Assembly (NCBI RefSeq): GCF_026213295.1
Contig: NC_079420.1
Location: 4,836,768-4,900,767 of the forward strand
DNA from: Gadus chalcogrammus
Lineage: Eukaryota; Chordata; Actinopteri; Gadiformes; Gadidae
DNA: 64,000 nt
Reading direction: 5' to 3'
Shown here: positions 63,064 through 64,000 of the stretch, one piece after another
Position numbering within the stretch: position 1 is the first letter of the stretch
Layout of the letters: each line of letters opens with the position of its first letter
Program-made: the position numbers and the translations under genes
Notes under the pieces: generated by a model
What the model was told of the DNA's origin: nothing
The model's input: the letters and a program-made list of their open reading frames with translations, nothing else
Databases searched by the model: none

Positions 63064-63131
63064 ATTTAAAAAAAAAAAAAAACAAGACATTGTGGAAAAA
63101 AAAAAAAAAATAAATAAATAAATAAATAAAC
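63064..63131. repeat. A-rich (A)n and (TAAA)n tract
   Basis: Two poly(A) runs and about six TAAA units, probably the tail of the adjacent repeat. Confidence 0.9.
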
Positions 63132-64000
63132 ATAAGCAATAATATTAATACATAGCAATAATATTGTACAATAACATGGAAAGATCTTGCGCTTCAGGGA
63201 GCGGTGTCTTCCTTGCCAAACACACGGTTGAATGAGGGTCCTCATCTAAGCTAGTCCCCCAAATCGAAAGTCTAACAGGCGACAAGCTCAAATCTGGGTG
63301 AACTGGGCGTCTTTTACTTTGTTTTTGTTATTTTTCACGCCGTGTCACCATCAAGTTGCTGAAGGCGGGGGATTGTAAGCGGAAGATTGGCTATTAACAG
63401 TGTGCACAAACTAGGCCAGCATTACTAAACTATAAAAAAGTGTTTGTAGAGGTTTCAAATGAACACAATGGACACTTGGCCACTGTTTAAATACGCTTAT
63501 TAAAATCCCCTTCTGAAAGTCTTCATCCCCTTTCACAAATAAGTTTCTCTTCGGTTGAATATACATATCCGTAACGAATCAGGAAGCAAGGTGTGACTCC
63601 GCCCCATTCAGTTGTTGGTTCCCAGCCCAAGCTTTGGGCCTAGTTCCCCCAGAAGTGCTGCTATAACGCAGTAGGGTGGCTTCCTCCCAGATTTAATCTA
63701 AACTGACCTCAGGATGCAATGTTCCTACTGCCAACATCGCCTTTGTATCCTTCTAAGGCGGCTCTTCCTATCATTGTGTAGCATAATTTGAGGGTTAAAT
63801 TCCCAGTGACAGAGCTGGGTTTGTTTCACCCTGCTAATGATGATGTGTTGTTGTGGGTGACAGCAATTACGTCAGAGTAATGTTCCGTCCTTATTAGGTA
63901 AAACACTACGGACATGGCTTGACCTCGATTTATCCGTTCTTATATAATTGTACATTTCTCTTTTGATGGTGGTTTTTATTTCAAGCTACAAGATATTGCT

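Larger units (their letters stand above)
57941..64000. other. Intergenic sequence downstream of peak1
   Basis: No exon was recognised on either strand. It is AT-rich and largely free of the long dinucleotide tracts seen upstream. It holds dispersed repeats at 61865-61947 and 62976-63060, an A-rich (TAAA)n stretch at 63064-63131, a 10-bp inverted repeat at 59064-59093, and stretches dense in homeodomain-type TAAT cores at 60240-60340 and 61060-61200. Confidence 0.6.

Overview
This is a window of vertebrate nuclear DNA, almost certainly from a ray-finned fish. It has long introns with GT/AG splice sites, teleost-type dispersed repeats, and a very heavy load of long (CA/TG)n microsatellites. The microsatellite load resembles cod-like (gadid) genomes, but that is a guess from repeat style only. 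A run of exactly 100 N marks a scaffold gap.

One protein-coding gene can be supported: peak1 (pseudopodium-enriched atypical kinase 1, a pseudokinase scaffold), on the + strand. Its first coding exon is a 3.5-kb uninterrupted reading frame (ATG 30146 to donor at 33663/33664). Three further coding exons follow at 40496-40845, 47623-48473 and 50358-about 51920. Splice sites and codon phases agree across all junctions. The last two exons encode the CRK-binding proline motif, the dimerisation helix and the pseudokinase domain. In this sequence they are broken by more than a dozen frame changes and two stop codons, although the encoded residues remain strongly conserved in alternating frames. Most of the resolvable breaks are one-base changes in homopolymer length, so consensus error is the likeliest explanation, ahead of recent gene decay.

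Layout: 1-2.7 kb, non-coding with a (GA)n tract and a perfect palindrome. 2.7-4.2 kb, CpG-rich sequence that could be a promoter and 5' non-coding exon. 4.2-30 kb, non-coding sequence, possibly the first intron, with microsatellites, duplicated modules, MITE and SINE-like copies, a polypurine tract at 17.3-17.9 kb and a (TG)n(CG)n tract at 18.6 kb. 30-51.9 kb, the coding exons and three introns. 51.9-57.9 kb, probable 3' UTR with the N gap. 57.9-64 kb, apparently intergenic, AT-rich, with dispersed repeats and possible conserved non-coding stretches.

No RNA gene, CRISPR array, autonomous transposon or viral gene was recognised, and nothing points to an undescribed multi-gene system. The main points of interest are the broken pseudokinase exons, an intact Harbinger-type MITE beside exon 2, a hAT-like MITE inside a duplicated module, the Z-DNA and polypurine tracts, sense-strand UG repeats near splice sites, and several perfect inverted repeats.
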